Shown here one piece after another: positions 26,479 to 35,492 of a stretch of DNA of 64,000 bases. The DNA comes from CAYPAV01 sp964408805 (GTDB lineage: Bacteria; Pseudomonadota; Alphaproteobacteria; UBA8366). The stretch is taken from contig CAYPAV010000014.1 of the NCBI GenBank assembly GCA_964408805.1, positions 54,185 to 118,184 of the forward strand, written 5' to 3'. The notes under the pieces were generated by a model. It was not told the origin of the DNA. It was given only the letters and a program-made list of their open reading frames with translations, and did not search any database. The position numbers and the translations under genes were made by a program. How positions within the stretch are numbered: position 1 is the first letter of the stretch; each line of letters begins with the position of its first letter.

Positions 26479-27405
26479 TTAGTCAGCGTCCAGAATCTCC
26501 TTCAAACGCGCTTCCGGGACCTTGATCTCGACGCCCGCGCGTTCGGTTTGCAGGGTCATCGCGACGCGAGAGTCGCGCCCGGCCCAGCCGCGGTTCAAGC
26601 CCTCGGTCATCTCGGCGAGGGTGATGTGAGCGAGCTTCATCGGCACGTCGTATTCGCGGCCGACCTCGCAGGCGAGCGCCACGTCCTTCCTGGCGAGTGC
26701 CAATGCGAAATCCGGTGGGTCGAAGCGTTGTGGCAGAAAGTTTCGGTGCAGCGTGTCGAAGGTCCGCCGCCGGCCCAAGGCGCCTTGGCGTACCGCCTCC
26801 CAGAGCGCGTCCGGCTCGAGGCCCGCCTTGACACCCATGGTGAAAGTTTCAGCGAGCGCCGCCTGGAGGATATAGCCGCTGCAATTATGGACCAGCTTGG
26901 CAATAGAGCCGGCGCCGATAGGACCGATATAGCGGGCTGCGTCGCCCATCGAATCAAGGACCGGCTTGAACTTATCGAAGGTCGCCTCGTCGCCGCCGAC
27001 CCAGATCGACATTTTGCCGCTCTTGGCGCCGTCGGGGCCGCCGCTGACGGGCGCGTCCAGCAATTGGACGCCCTTTTCGGCGAAGGCCGCGTGGAGCCGG
27101 CGCATCACGGTCGGCGAGTTGGTCGAGAGGTCGAAATAGGCCGTCCCCTCCGCCATGCCCTCGAGCAGCCCATCCGCGCCGAGCGCCACCGCTTCCACTT
27201 CGGGCGGGCCAGGGAGGGAGGTGAACACGACCTCACTGGCCTCGGCCACGGCCTTTGGCGAGTCCGCCCACTCGGCACCGATCTCAAAATGCGGGTCCGC
27301 CGCCTCGCGGTTGATGTCGTGGACAACGAGGGTGTGCTGGCCCTTGATGGTGTTGAGGGCGATGCTCGATCCCATCGTACCCAGCCCGATAAATCCGACT
27401 TTCAT
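26479..27405 (-). CDS. 3-hydroxyisobutyrate dehydrogenase-family NAD(P)-dependent oxidoreductase
   Basis: 308 residues from ATG 27405 (GGAG 7 bases upstream). The Rossmann motif VGFIGLGTMGSSIALN starts at residue 3. The family motifs LLDAPVSGGPDGAKSG and the catalytic Lys in GSIAKLVHNCSG are present. Members oxidise or reduce beta-hydroxyacids, including 3-hydroxyisobutyrate, tartronate semialdehyde and 2-(hydroxymethyl)glutarate. The last is part of nicotinate fermentation, so a link with the 5.6-18.9 kb operon is conceivable. It lies 56 bases after an acyl-CoA dehydrogenase gene on the same strand. Confidence 0.85.
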   Translation of the reverse strand: MKVGFIGLGTMGSSIALNTIKGQHTLVVHDINREAADPHFEIGAEWADSPKAVAEASEVVFTSLPGPPEVEAVALGADGLLEGMAEGTAYFDLSTNSPTVMRRLHAAFAEKGVQLLDAPVSGGPDGAKSGKMSIWVGGDEATFDKFKPVLDSMGDAARYIGPIGAGSIAKLVHNCSGYILQAALAETFTMGVKAGLEPDALWEAVRQGALGRRRTFDTLHRNFLPQRFDPPDFALALARKDVALACEVGREYDVPMKLAHITLAEMTEGLNRGWAGRDSRVAMTLQTERAGVEIKVPEARLKEILDAD

Positions 27406-27461
27406 AGTTCGCTCCCATTCGATTGGTTGTTCGGCCGCGCTTCCGTTGGAGGCGGCTCTCC

Positions 27462-28628
27462 TCAATAGGATTTCGGCAGTTCGAGGACACGTTCGGCGAT
27501 GTAGTTCAGAATCATCTGCGGGCTGATCGGCGCCAGGCGATGGATCAGCATCTCCCGGAAATAGCGCTCAACATGGAATTCCTTGGCGTAGCCCATCCCG
27601 CCATGGGTTTGGATGGCATTGGTGCAGGCCTTGAAGGCGGCCTCGCCGGCGAGGTATTTCGCGGCGTTCGCCTCGGCGCCGCAGGATTCTCCAGCGTCGT
27701 ATTTCTTTGCCGCCGTAAAGGCCATCAGGTTGGCGGCCTCCAGTTCGGCCCAGCTTTCCGCGAGCGGGTGCTGTATGCCCTGATTCATGCCGATCGGGCG
27801 GTCGAAGACGATGCGTTCCTTGGCGTAGTTGGTGGCACGTTTCAGCGCCACCCGGCCGAGTCCGACAAGCCCCGCCGAAATTAATATCCGCTCCGGGTTG
27901 AGGCCGTGCAGGAGATAACGGAATCCCTTGCCTTCTTCGCCGATGCGATCCTCGACGGGAATCGGCATGCCGTCGAAGAAGACCGAATTCGAATCGACGC
28001 ATTTTCGGCCCATCTTCGGAATTTCCGTGATTTCCGCATAATCGCGATCGAGATCGGCGAAGAAGAGCGAAAGCCCGTCGATCGGCTTGTCGGTGTCTTC
28101 CAATGGGCTGGTGCGGGCAATCAGAAGGATCTTGTTTGCGACTTGGGCGGTGGTGGTCCAGATCTTCTGGCCATTGACGATATAGCGGTCGCCGTCGCGC
28201 ACGGCGCGGGTCTTCAGGCGGGTCGTATCAAGGCCGGCGTCGGGCTCGGTGACCGCAAAGCAGGCGCGGTCCTTGCGTTCGATCACGCCGGGCAGCCAGC
28301 GGTGTTTTTGCTCATCGGTGCCGTAGCGGACGATCGGATTGACGCCGAAGATCGCCAGCGAAACCGAGGATACACCGCCATTCGCCGCCCCCGATTCCGA
28401 GATCGCCTGAACCATCAACGCCGCCTCGGTGATGCCGAGACCGCTGCCGCCGTATTCTTCCGGCATGGCGATGCCGAGATAGCCCGCTTCCGCGAGCGCC
28501 AGGCAGAAATCCTCCGGGAAGACGCCGTCCTCATCCCGGGCAAGCCAGTAATCGTCGCCGAAATCGGCGCAAATTCGCAGCACGTTGTCCCGAATCAATT
28601 GCTGTTCGTCAGTGAGGGACAGAACCAT
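27462..28628 (-). CDS. Acyl-CoA dehydrogenase family protein
   Basis: 388 residues with the standard three-domain fold. The N-terminal helical part reads GYLGIAMPEEYGGSGLG, the flavin-contacting beta-domain has CFAVTEPDAGLDTTRL and KIWTTTAQVA, and the C-terminal helices have ACTNAIQTHGGMGYAKEF. The C-terminal position that holds the catalytic Glu in many members (YEG) is replaced here by HRLAPISPQMIL, so the base would lie elsewhere or chemistry may differ. It probably acts on a short or branched acyl-CoA and hands electrons to ETF. Co-directional with the downstream 3-hydroxyisobutyrate dehydrogenase-family gene. Confidence 0.88.
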   Translation of the reverse strand: MVLSLTDEQQLIRDNVLRICADFGDDYWLARDEDGVFPEDFCLALAEAGYLGIAMPEEYGGSGLGITEAALMVQAISESGAANGGVSSVSLAIFGVNPIVRYGTDEQKHRWLPGVIERKDRACFAVTEPDAGLDTTRLKTRAVRDGDRYIVNGQKIWTTTAQVANKILLIARTSPLEDTDKPIDGLSLFFADLDRDYAEITEIPKMGRKCVDSNSVFFDGMPIPVEDRIGEEGKGFRYLLHGLNPERILISAGLVGLGRVALKRATNYAKERIVFDRPIGMNQGIQHPLAESWAELEAANLMAFTAAKKYDAGESCGAEANAAKYLAGEAAFKACTNAIQTHGGMGYAKEFHVERYFREMLIHRLAPISPQMILNYIAERVLELPKSY

Positions 28629-28689
28629 TTGGGGAGCCTCCCGGTGCGTTTTCCTTGCCAGGATTAATCTAGCGCGGAAGACGGCGGAG

Positions 28690-29748
28690 TCAGCTTCCGG
28701 AATCGATATTCGGCCAGGTGTCGCTGAGCCGATAGCCGCCGGGCCAAGGGTCGCCTTGATCCAGCATCAAGGTGCGAAGGCCGCTTATCCAGGCGCGTCC
28801 CTGGAGGCTGGGGATGATCGCCGGCGTGCCGCCGAGATCGGTCGTCTCCTCGATCCGGCAGGTGAATTCGGAATCGATCAACGAGCGCCCGACGAAAGTC
28901 TCGCCGATCTCCAATTCGTCTCTTGCGTGAAGTACCGCCATCCTGGCGCAACAGCCGGTGCCGCAGGGCGACCGGTCGATCTTGCCCGGACGGATGGCGA
29001 CCGCGTTTCGACCGCTCTTGACCCCATCCATGTTCTCGATGGGGCCCGCAAACTGGCAGAACGAAATATGCCGCCAATCGGTGAGAGTTGGGTGCCGAAA
29101 CCCGAGCTGGGCATTGGCGGCCTCGGTGATGCGGGTGCCGAGAACGGCGAGGTCGCGCGCTTCGTCAGGTTGCAGTGCGAAATCAAGTGCGCCGGCATCG
29201 ACGATGACGAAGCTGTCGCCCCCAAAGGCGATATCGACGGTCAATGTGCCGTGGCCCTCGACCTCGAGCGACGCCGCCAGGCGGTCGACGAAGGAGGGCA
29301 GGTTCCGTATCCGGACCGATTCGACCGTGCCGTCGCGGCAAGTGGCCAGCGCCTCCACTAACCCGCCGGGCGCTTCCAGCACCAGCCGGGTTTCGGGTTC
29401 CGTCATCTCCAGGGTTCCCGTCTCGAGAAGGACGGTCGCGACACAGATCGAATTCGAGCCCGACATCGGCGGCGTGTCCTCGGGCTCCATGATGATGAAG
29501 GCCGCGTCGGCTCCCTCGGTCTTCGGCGGCACCACGAGATTGACGTGGCGGAAAACGCCGCCCCGCGGTTCGTTCAGGACGAAGCTTCGCAGCGTCCCTT
29601 CCTCGGCGACGAAGCGGGATTGCTCCCAGACGGTCTCGCCCGGCGGCGGGGTTACGCCGCCGACGATGACGTCGCCGACCTCGCCCTCGGCGTGGCACTC
29701 GACGATACGGATTTGGGTGTCGCTCTGCATGATCGGGTCCGCCGACAT
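28690..29748 (-). CDS. Proline racemase family protein (hydroxyproline epimerase/dehydratase type)
   Basis: 352 residues from ATG 29748; ATG 29730 is an alternative start. The second catalytic cysteine is present in DRSPCGTGCC. The first catalytic position, Cys in proline racemase (MCGH), is Ser here (PPMSGSNSIC). Family members with altered first residues include trans-3-hydroxy-L-proline dehydratases and some epimerases, so racemisation of proline is unlikely. It stands 61 bases before the acyl-CoA dehydrogenase gene on the same strand and is divergent from an MFS transporter. Substrate not certain. Confidence 0.82.
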   Translation of the reverse strand: MSADPIMQSDTQIRIVECHAEGEVGDVIVGGVTPPPGETVWEQSRFVAEEGTLRSFVLNEPRGGVFRHVNLVVPPKTEGADAAFIIMEPEDTPPMSGSNSICVATVLLETGTLEMTEPETRLVLEAPGGLVEALATCRDGTVESVRIRNLPSFVDRLAASLEVEGHGTLTVDIAFGGDSFVIVDAGALDFALQPDEARDLAVLGTRITEAANAQLGFRHPTLTDWRHISFCQFAGPIENMDGVKSGRNAVAIRPGKIDRSPCGTGCCARMAVLHARDELEIGETFVGRSLIDSEFTCRIEETTDLGGTPAIIPSLQGRAWISGLRTLMLDQGDPWPGGYRLSDTWPNIDSGS

Positions 29749-29880
29749 TAAACCGCCCCGGAACCGATTACCAAGAGCCCGGCGAAGCGGGAGTGACAAT
29801 TCAGGCCGCGCCCTTCAGTATTCAATGCCCGCGCGGGGGGCGGAACGACGTATTTCTGAAGCTGGAAGGTAAAGTCTAAG

Positions 29881-31440
29881 TTGCCAAGCGACAGCATCGA
29901 AACGCTGCTTGCTCGCTACGGTCCCGCCTATCGATGGCTCGTCACCATTACGGGGATGATGGCCGCGATGACAATGATCTTGTCATCGACGATGGTGAAC
30001 GTGGCGGTGCCGAGCATTATGGGCACCTACGGGGTCGGGCAAAGCGAAGCCCAGTGGATGTCGACGGCCTTTCTCGCCGCCATGACCGCGAGCCAGTTGC
30101 TGGGCGCTTGGGTCATTTCGGTCGTGGGTCCCCGGGTCGGCTATTTGTTGTCGGTGGTCGTGTTCTTCGTCGGCTCGATGATCGGCGCCGGTGCCCCCAA
30201 CATCGATATTCTGATTTTCGGACGCGTCATCCAGGGTCTCGCCGCCGGTGTGGTGCAGCCGCTCGCCATGGTGACGATCTTCAAGGTTTTCCCACAGGAA
30301 CGGCGCGGCCTGGCGTTGAGCGTCTACGGCATGGGCATCATGGTGGCGCCGATCATGGGGCCCGTCGTCGGCGGTATCACCATCGACGTTTGGAGCTGGC
30401 GTCACCTCTTCTTCATCCCGTTGCCTATCGCGGGACTGGCGATGCTGATGGGGGTCCTTTTCATGCCGACAAGAGATCCGGAGACGCGCCGCCTGCCGCT
30501 CGATTGGATCGGCTACACGCTGGTCGCCGGCGCCATCGTCTGCCTGATGACCGCGATCGCCAATGGCCAGCGCGACGGCTGGGGGTCCGACAAGATACTG
30601 ATACTGGGATTTGGCGGCGTGGGATTGGCGGCGGCCTTCGTCGTCTCGCAGCTTCGCGCCGAGGCGCCGATCCTCGACTTCGCGGTCTTTCGCCATCCCC
30701 AATTCGCGGCGGCAGCCTTGCTCGGTTTCGTGTTCGGCGCCGGTAATTTCGCCTCGACCTATATCATTCCGGTCTTCGTTCAAACGGTGCAGAACTTCAA
30801 CCCAACTACGGCCGGCATGGTAACGGCGCCCGCCGGCTTTTTCGTGATGTGCTTCTTTCCGATCGCGGGCCGGCTGGTCGACAAATTTCCCGCCCATTAT
30901 CTCGCGATGATCGGTCTTTCGCTCTTTGCCTTGGGCGCCGTGCTGCTGCACCTGACGGACGTCAACACGACGTTCTGGATATTGGCTTTCTATGTAGTCA
31001 TCGGCCGGTTCGGGCAGAGCATCATGTTGCCGGCGATCAACGTCTCGGCCTTGCGCGCCTTGCCGCCCGAGCAGCTCAATAACGGCTCGGGATCGATCAA
31101 TTTCATTCGCCTGATGGGCGGTGCCTTCGGGGTCAATCTCCTGGTCGTCTTCATGGAGCAGCGGATCGAATTCCACTCGACCGCGCTGAATGCGACCCAG
31201 ACGGCGGAGAACGCCTCCAGCCGTGAGTTGCTGGAACGCGTCGCGGACATCCTGGCCTCGGGCGGTCTTCCCGAATTGTTGCTGGAGCCGGGTGCCATGC
31301 ATTTTCTCGGCCGGGTAATCGAGGCGCAGGCCAATACCATGGGCTTCAAGGATGGGTTCATGATCATCGCGGTGGTGTTCGTTTGTGCGCTGGTACCGGC
31401 CATGATTCTCGGACGCTCGGCGAAACCGGGACACCGGTAG
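29881..31440 (+). CDS. MFS transporter, DHA2 (EmrB/QacA) type with 14 predicted membrane segments
   Basis: 519 residues, the length of 14-segment drug:H+ antiporters. The first helices contain TMVNVAVPSIMGTYGV and the loop motif VISVVGPRVGYLLS. GRVIQGLAAGVVQPLAM and the helix-5 motif VYGMGIMVAPIMGPVVGG are typical of antiporters. The start is TTG, supported by a GGAAGG site about 10 bases upstream. It would export drugs or metabolites across the inner membrane. Divergent from the proline-racemase-family gene, 132 bases apart. No dedicated regulator is adjacent. Confidence 0.87.
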   Translation: MPSDSIETLLARYGPAYRWLVTITGMMAAMTMILSSTMVNVAVPSIMGTYGVGQSEAQWMSTAFLAAMTASQLLGAWVISVVGPRVGYLLSVVVFFVGSMIGAGAPNIDILIFGRVIQGLAAGVVQPLAMVTIFKVFPQERRGLALSVYGMGIMVAPIMGPVVGGITIDVWSWRHLFFIPLPIAGLAMLMGVLFMPTRDPETRRLPLDWIGYTLVAGAIVCLMTAIANGQRDGWGSDKILILGFGGVGLAAAFVVSQLRAEAPILDFAVFRHPQFAAAALLGFVFGAGNFASTYIIPVFVQTVQNFNPTTAGMVTAPAGFFVMCFFPIAGRLVDKFPAHYLAMIGLSLFALGAVLLHLTDVNTTFWILAFYVVIGRFGQSIMLPAINVSALRALPPEQLNNGSGSINFIRLMGGAFGVNLLVVFMEQRIEFHSTALNATQTAENASSRELLERVADILASGGLPELLLEPGAMHFLGRVIEAQANTMGFKDGFMIIAVVFVCALVPAMILGRSAKPGHR

Positions 31441-31557
31441 GCAGTCATGTTTCGAAATTAAGATTTCGGTTATCCTTTTGTTCTATCCTGTCGGAATTAT
31501 GATCCGGTATGGGAATTGCGAGTTTCGTCATGGGGGCGACATTTGGGAGATCGGAAC

Positions 31558-31914
31558 ATGAAAGCCAATTTGGTCGGTGTACTCTCACTGCTCGGCGTCT
31601 TTCTGATGCCTCCATTGTCCGCGGTCGATCGAGCCTGGGCCGATGAAATTCCGGAAAAGTACCTGCAACGCGACTTCGAGAGCTGCGCCGCGAAGGCGAA
31701 ACCGGGACAGGAGGAATATTGGGAGGATTATTGCGATTGTGTCGTCGACGAAATGCGACACACAATGGACTTGAAGGAATACTTGATACTTTCAGTAAAA
31801 TTCAAGAATTATCAGAAAAAAACAAAAACACAGAGAGTGAGTAGTGTGCTAGAAGAAGAAAAATTAGGAAATATAATAATGATGTGTTTGAAGGAGGTGA
31901 CTTCTGCAAATTAA
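31558..31914 (+). CDS. Small secreted cysteine-containing protein of unknown family, compositionally split
   Basis: 118 residues from ATG 31558 with GGGAG upstream. A signal peptide is evident (about 1-28, ending RAWA before DEIPEKY). The mature part has four Cys in the pattern SCAAKA, YCDC and a final CLKEV, suggesting two disulfides. Function unknown. The first half has the GC-rich codons of its neighbours, while from about 31790 codons become strongly A/T-rich (TTG, ATA, TTA, AGA, GTA) and AT-richness continues past the stop to about 31970. This looks like a junction with foreign or relaxed DNA. Confidence 0.6.
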   Translation: MKANLVGVLSLLGVFLMPPLSAVDRAWADEIPEKYLQRDFESCAAKAKPGQEEYWEDYCDCVVDEMRHTMDLKEYLILSVKFKNYQKKTKTQRVSSVLEEEKLGNIIMMCLKEVTSAN

Positions 31915-32043
31915 TATAATATTTATTATTGAGAATACTTAATAAATACTTAACAAATACATACCGGATCGGCGATCATCCCGTGCCGGGAAGCTCCCAC
32001 CGACCCAGCATGATTTCGTTCAACCGCGACACGCTCCAACGGC
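31915..32043. other. AT-rich intergenic stretch with short direct repeats
   Basis: About the first 55 bases are almost purely A/T, in sharp contrast with the GC-rich surroundings. The 9-mer AATACTTAA occurs twice, followed by a partial copy AAATAC. No gene, tRNA or clear terminator is seen. It separates convergent genes. Confidence 0.5.
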
Positions 32044-33267
32044 CTATAGATCCAGATCGCCCTTTAGCAACCGCTGCGCGATGGTGCGGTTCAGGATTTC
32101 GTTGGTGCCGTCCGCGACGTTCACGACGCGGAGCGCGTGCCAGGCTTTGTAGAGTCCCATTTCGTTCGTGAAACCCATGCCGCCATGGGTCTGCATGGCG
32201 CGGTCGACGGCGCGGTAGCCGACTTGGACCGCGTAGGCCTTGGTCATTGACAGCTCCTTGACCGCGGGCTTGCCCTGGTCGAGCAGCATTCCCGCATTGA
32301 GCCCCATCAGATGGGCGGCGTGGAGCTCCGTCGCCGATTCGGCGAGCGGGAAGGTCACCCCTTGATATTCCGCGATCGGTTGCCCGAAGGCCTCGCGGAT
32401 GCCCGCGTAATCGAGCGCCTGGGCCAGCGCCCAGCGGCCATACCCCACGGCGCGGGCCGAGTTGTATATGCGCCCCAGCGAGACGCCGTAGAGGGCGGCG
32501 GCGAACCCCTTGTGCAGTTCACCGACCAATTGCCAAGGCTCGACCGCCAAATCCTCGATCCGGAGCTCCGCCTCGTCGCCGCCGATCTCGCCGAACAGTT
32601 TGACGATACGCTGGACCTCGAAGCCGGGCGCGTCGGTCGGCACCAGGAAGGCGGAGATGGCGCCCCGCGTGCCGGGGTCGGTGACGGCAAAAATGACGGC
32701 GTAGTCCGCGACCGGCGCGTTCGAAGTCCAGAGCTTTCGGCCGGTGATCTTCCAGCCGTCGCCGTCGGGGACGGCGCGGGTCGCGATCGCCGCGGCATCG
32801 GAGCCCGCGCCTGGCTCCGACAGGCCAAAGCACATCGATTTCTCCCCCGCCATCATCGGGGCCAGGATCTCGTCCCGGGCGCGGTCGGTGACTTTTTCCA
32901 GGAGCCGGCTCGGCCCAAAGGCCCAATGGCTGATGACGTAGAGCATCAGCCAGTTCTTCGGCCCGCAAACGCGGAACAATTCCTCCCAGCCGACGAAATA
33001 GGCGAGATGCCCGAGCCCGCCGCCGCCGAGCGCCTCCGGCGTGCACATGCCATAGAAGCCCGACTTGGCGGCGGCGCGGCGAACTTCGCCGATCAGGGTC
33101 AGCAGCTCGTCGGAAAACCGACCGTCCTCGCGGTAGAGCCGGCGCTGATCCTCGAACAGCTCTTGGTTCGCCTGATGGCGCGGCAGAACCTCGGCTTCGG
33201 CGAAGGCGCGCAATCCGTCGCGCGCGGCAAGGATGTCTTCCGGTATCTCGAAGGCGATGGCGGACAT
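32044..33267 (-). CDS. Acyl-CoA dehydrogenase family protein
   Basis: 407 residues from ATG 33267; the frame runs further upstream without homology. Clear motifs: MCFGLSEPGAGSDAAAIATR, KLWTSNAPVADYAVIF, MQTHGGMGFTNEMGL and the C-terminal VADGTNEILNRTIAQRLL. The position of the usual catalytic Glu (YEGT) is Asp here (ADGT), as in ACAD10/11-like members. Probably oxidises an acyl-CoA with ETF as acceptor. It is followed upstream, on the same strand, by an enoyl-CoA hydratase gene 38 bases away, which makes a dehydrogenation-hydration pair likely. Confidence 0.88.
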   Translation of the reverse strand: MSAIAFEIPEDILAARDGLRAFAEAEVLPRHQANQELFEDQRRLYREDGRFSDELLTLIGEVRRAAAKSGFYGMCTPEALGGGGLGHLAYFVGWEELFRVCGPKNWLMLYVISHWAFGPSRLLEKVTDRARDEILAPMMAGEKSMCFGLSEPGAGSDAAAIATRAVPDGDGWKITGRKLWTSNAPVADYAVIFAVTDPGTRGAISAFLVPTDAPGFEVQRIVKLFGEIGGDEAELRIEDLAVEPWQLVGELHKGFAAALYGVSLGRIYNSARAVGYGRWALAQALDYAGIREAFGQPIAEYQGVTFPLAESATELHAAHLMGLNAGMLLDQGKPAVKELSMTKAYAVQVGYRAVDRAMQTHGGMGFTNEMGLYKAWHALRVVNVADGTNEILNRTIAQRLLKGDLDL

Positions 33268-33304
33268 GGGATTGGTTTCTCCAACTTGGGGCGGTGGCGG
33301 GACG

Positions 33305-34114
33305 TCACTCGCCCTTGTAGTTCGGCTTCCGCTTTTCGAAGAAGGCCTGGGCACCCTCATGGTAGTCGTGGCTGTCGCGCAGTTTCTCGTATGCGTGGCC
33401 TTCGAGCTCCAGACCCACTTCCATCGGCGCGTCATAGGTCATGTTCAGGACCCGTTTCGCCGTCTTGAGCGACAGGGGCGACTGCGCGTTGAGGCGCTTG
33501 GCATAGGCTTCGATCATCTCCGTCAGCGCGTCTGAATCCTCGGCGACATCGTTCAGGATGCCCCAGGCGAGGGCCTTCTCGGCCGAGATCCTTTCACCGA
33601 AATAGACCATCTGCTTGGCCCGTGTCAGGCCGATCAGATGTGCGAGGCGGTGGGTGCCGCCGCTGCCGGGGATTTCGCCGATCGATACCTCGGGGAGACC
33701 GACCTTGGTGTCCGTCGTCGCCAGCCGGAAATCACAGGCCAGCGAAAGCTCAAACCCAACCCCGAAGGCGTGTTTTTCGATGGCGCAGATCACTGGTTTC
33801 GGACAGCGGGCCGGGGCCGCGATATTCCAGGCCAGGTGGGACATGCCGTCGCGCGGGACATCGAAGAAGCCCTTCACGTCGCCGCCCGAGGTATAGACCC
33901 CATCGGCGCCGCGAACGACCACGACGCCGACATCGTCGTCGCGGCCGAATTCGTCGAAGATCGCGTTGATCTGAGAGCGGCCCTGGTAGGAGATGATATT
34001 CAGCGGCGGCCGGTCGAGGATGAGGAAGCCGATCCGTTTCTCGGCGTCGATTTCGACTCTCAGCCCATCGAGATCGCGCAACAGGTCGGCGCGGCGTTCG
34101 GCGTATTTTTCCAT
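33305..34114 (-). CDS. Enoyl-CoA hydratase/isomerase family protein
   Basis: 269 residues from ATG 34114, which has GGGGGA at suitable spacing. The oxyanion-hole segments GVYTSGGDVKGFF and AFGVGFELSLACDF are present, and the probable catalytic Glu lies in GLPEVSIGEIPGSGGTHRL. Length and motifs fit a crotonase-fold hydratase acting on the product of the neighbouring acyl-CoA dehydrogenase. The residue set fits hydratases better than decarboxylases, but the exact substrate cannot be read from sequence. Confidence 0.85.
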   Translation of the reverse strand: MEKYAERRADLLRDLDGLRVEIDAEKRIGFLILDRPPLNIISYQGRSQINAIFDEFGRDDDVGVVVVRGADGVYTSGGDVKGFFDVPRDGMSHLAWNIAAPARCPKPVICAIEKHAFGVGFELSLACDFRLATTDTKVGLPEVSIGEIPGSGGTHRLAHLIGLTRAKQMVYFGERISAEKALAWGILNDVAEDSDALTEMIEAYAKRLNAQSPLSLKTAKRVLNMTYDAPMEVGLELEGHAYEKLRDSHDYHEGAQAFFEKRKPNYKGE

Positions 34115-34205
34115 GATGTCCCCCGAGGGCTGGTTGTGATCGTAAGAGAACATAGCGTCGGGTGCGTCGACTGGTAGGGATTGCTATCGTCGGTGCCGGG
34201 CTTGC

Positions 34206-35432
34206 GTGCTACATCCCTTGGAGATGACCGCTTCCGCGCCCGAGGGATATCTCCGTTTCATTGTTCGAAACCCGCGCCTCCTGGCGTTCGGGTTCGTGAT
34301 GGCGTTCCTTTCCTCCTTCGGCCAGACCTATTTCGTCGGCGTGTTCACCCCCAACATCGAGGCCGCCTTCGGGCTCAGTCACACAGAATGGGGTGTGCTG
34401 TATATGATCGGTACGCTGCTCTCGGCGGCGTTGCTGCCGTTCACCAGCCGCTGGATCGATCGGGTGAGTGTCCGCCGTTTCGCGCTGGTCGCCTGCTGCG
34501 GGGCGGTGGTCGCCTGCGCGTTCTTCGCGTTGACGCCCGCCGTTTGGGCCTTGGTGCCGATCATCTTTCTGCTTCGCCAGATGGGCCAGGGGCTGGTGAG
34601 CCATACGGCGGTGACGGGGATGGTTAAGTTCTACGACCAAAACCGGGGCAAGGCGGTCGCCGTGGCCTCTCTCGGCTTTCCGGCGGGGCGCGCGATCTTG
34701 CCGATTGCCGCCGTGACGGCCATCGCATTGATCGGCTGGCGGGGGACCTATCTCGTCTGCGCCCTGATCGCGGTGGTGTTGACGATCCTCGTGGCCTGGC
34801 TGTTGGGAGGACGGGGCGGCGATGCCGAACGTGCTCAAGCGGTGGCCGAGGTGCCGGGGCACGGCTTGCGGGACGTTCTCCGCGATCCTGTCTTCTACTT
34901 GCTGGTTCCCGGTATTTTCGCGCCGGCCTTTCTGGAGACCGCTTTGAACTTCCATCAATTGACGGTGGCGGCGCTCAAGTCATGGTCGCCGGAATGGGTG
35001 ACCGGCGGCTATATGATCTTCGGGGCGATGATGGTTCTTTCGTCCATTGGGTGCGGCGGTTGGGCCGACCGGCTCGGCTCGGCGCGACTGCTCCCGCTTG
35101 CGCTCCTTCCGCTCTCCGCCGGCGTGCTGGTCGTCGCCTATTTCGATCATCCGATCTGGGCCTGGGTCTATCTCGGTTTCTTCGGGTTCAGTTCGGGGAT
35201 GATGGCGACCTTGCTGCCGCTGATGTTATCCGAGCTCTATGGAACCCGGCATATCGGTGCCATCCGCGGCTTTGCCTGGACCTTGACCGTTTTCGGCTCC
35301 GCACTTGCCCCGCCGACCATGGGCTGGGCGCTGGATGCAGGCGTCTCGCTGCCGGCGATGGCCTGGGTCGGATCGGCTTACGTATTCGCGGCCAGCGCGC
35401 TCTTTTGGCGGGCCTGTCGAGAATCCGGCTAA
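34206..35432 (+). CDS. MFS transporter, 12 predicted membrane segments
   Basis: 408 residues starting at GTG 34206, with ATG 34224 as a plausible alternative. Hydrophobic segments alternate with short loops; the N-terminal half includes FGFVMAFLSSFGQTYFVGVF and FALVACCGAVVACAFF, and the C-terminal half GFFGFSSGMMATLLPLMLSEL. The type resembles monocarboxylate or oxalate/formate-like importers. It is divergent from the enoyl-CoA hydratase and leads a run of four same-strand genes (PhyH, SDR, MDR), so it may import the substrate for them. Confidence 0.85.
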   Translation: MLHPLEMTASAPEGYLRFIVRNPRLLAFGFVMAFLSSFGQTYFVGVFTPNIEAAFGLSHTEWGVLYMIGTLLSAALLPFTSRWIDRVSVRRFALVACCGAVVACAFFALTPAVWALVPIIFLLRQMGQGLVSHTAVTGMVKFYDQNRGKAVAVASLGFPAGRAILPIAAVTAIALIGWRGTYLVCALIAVVLTILVAWLLGGRGGDAERAQAVAEVPGHGLRDVLRDPVFYLLVPGIFAPAFLETALNFHQLTVAALKSWSPEWVTGGYMIFGAMMVLSSIGCGGWADRLGSARLLPLALLPLSAGVLVVAYFDHPIWAWVYLGFFGFSSGMMATLLPLMLSELYGTRHIGAIRGFAWTLTVFGSALAPPTMGWALDAGVSLPAMAWVGSAYVFAASALFWRACRESG

Positions 35433-35492
35433 CGGGGGCTTCACGCCTACCCGAATTTGCGCCACATTAATGAAACAGCCCCGAGGAGCCGC

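Noticed and set aside
29983..31434. Minus-strand open frame of 483 codons opposite the DHA2 transporter
   Set aside because: Very rich in His, Asp, Arg and Gln, as expected for the complement of a membrane protein gene.
31895..31925. Perfect Shine-Dalgarno AAGGAGGTGA near the end of the secreted-protein gene
   Set aside because: No start codon with a supported frame follows at a suitable distance.
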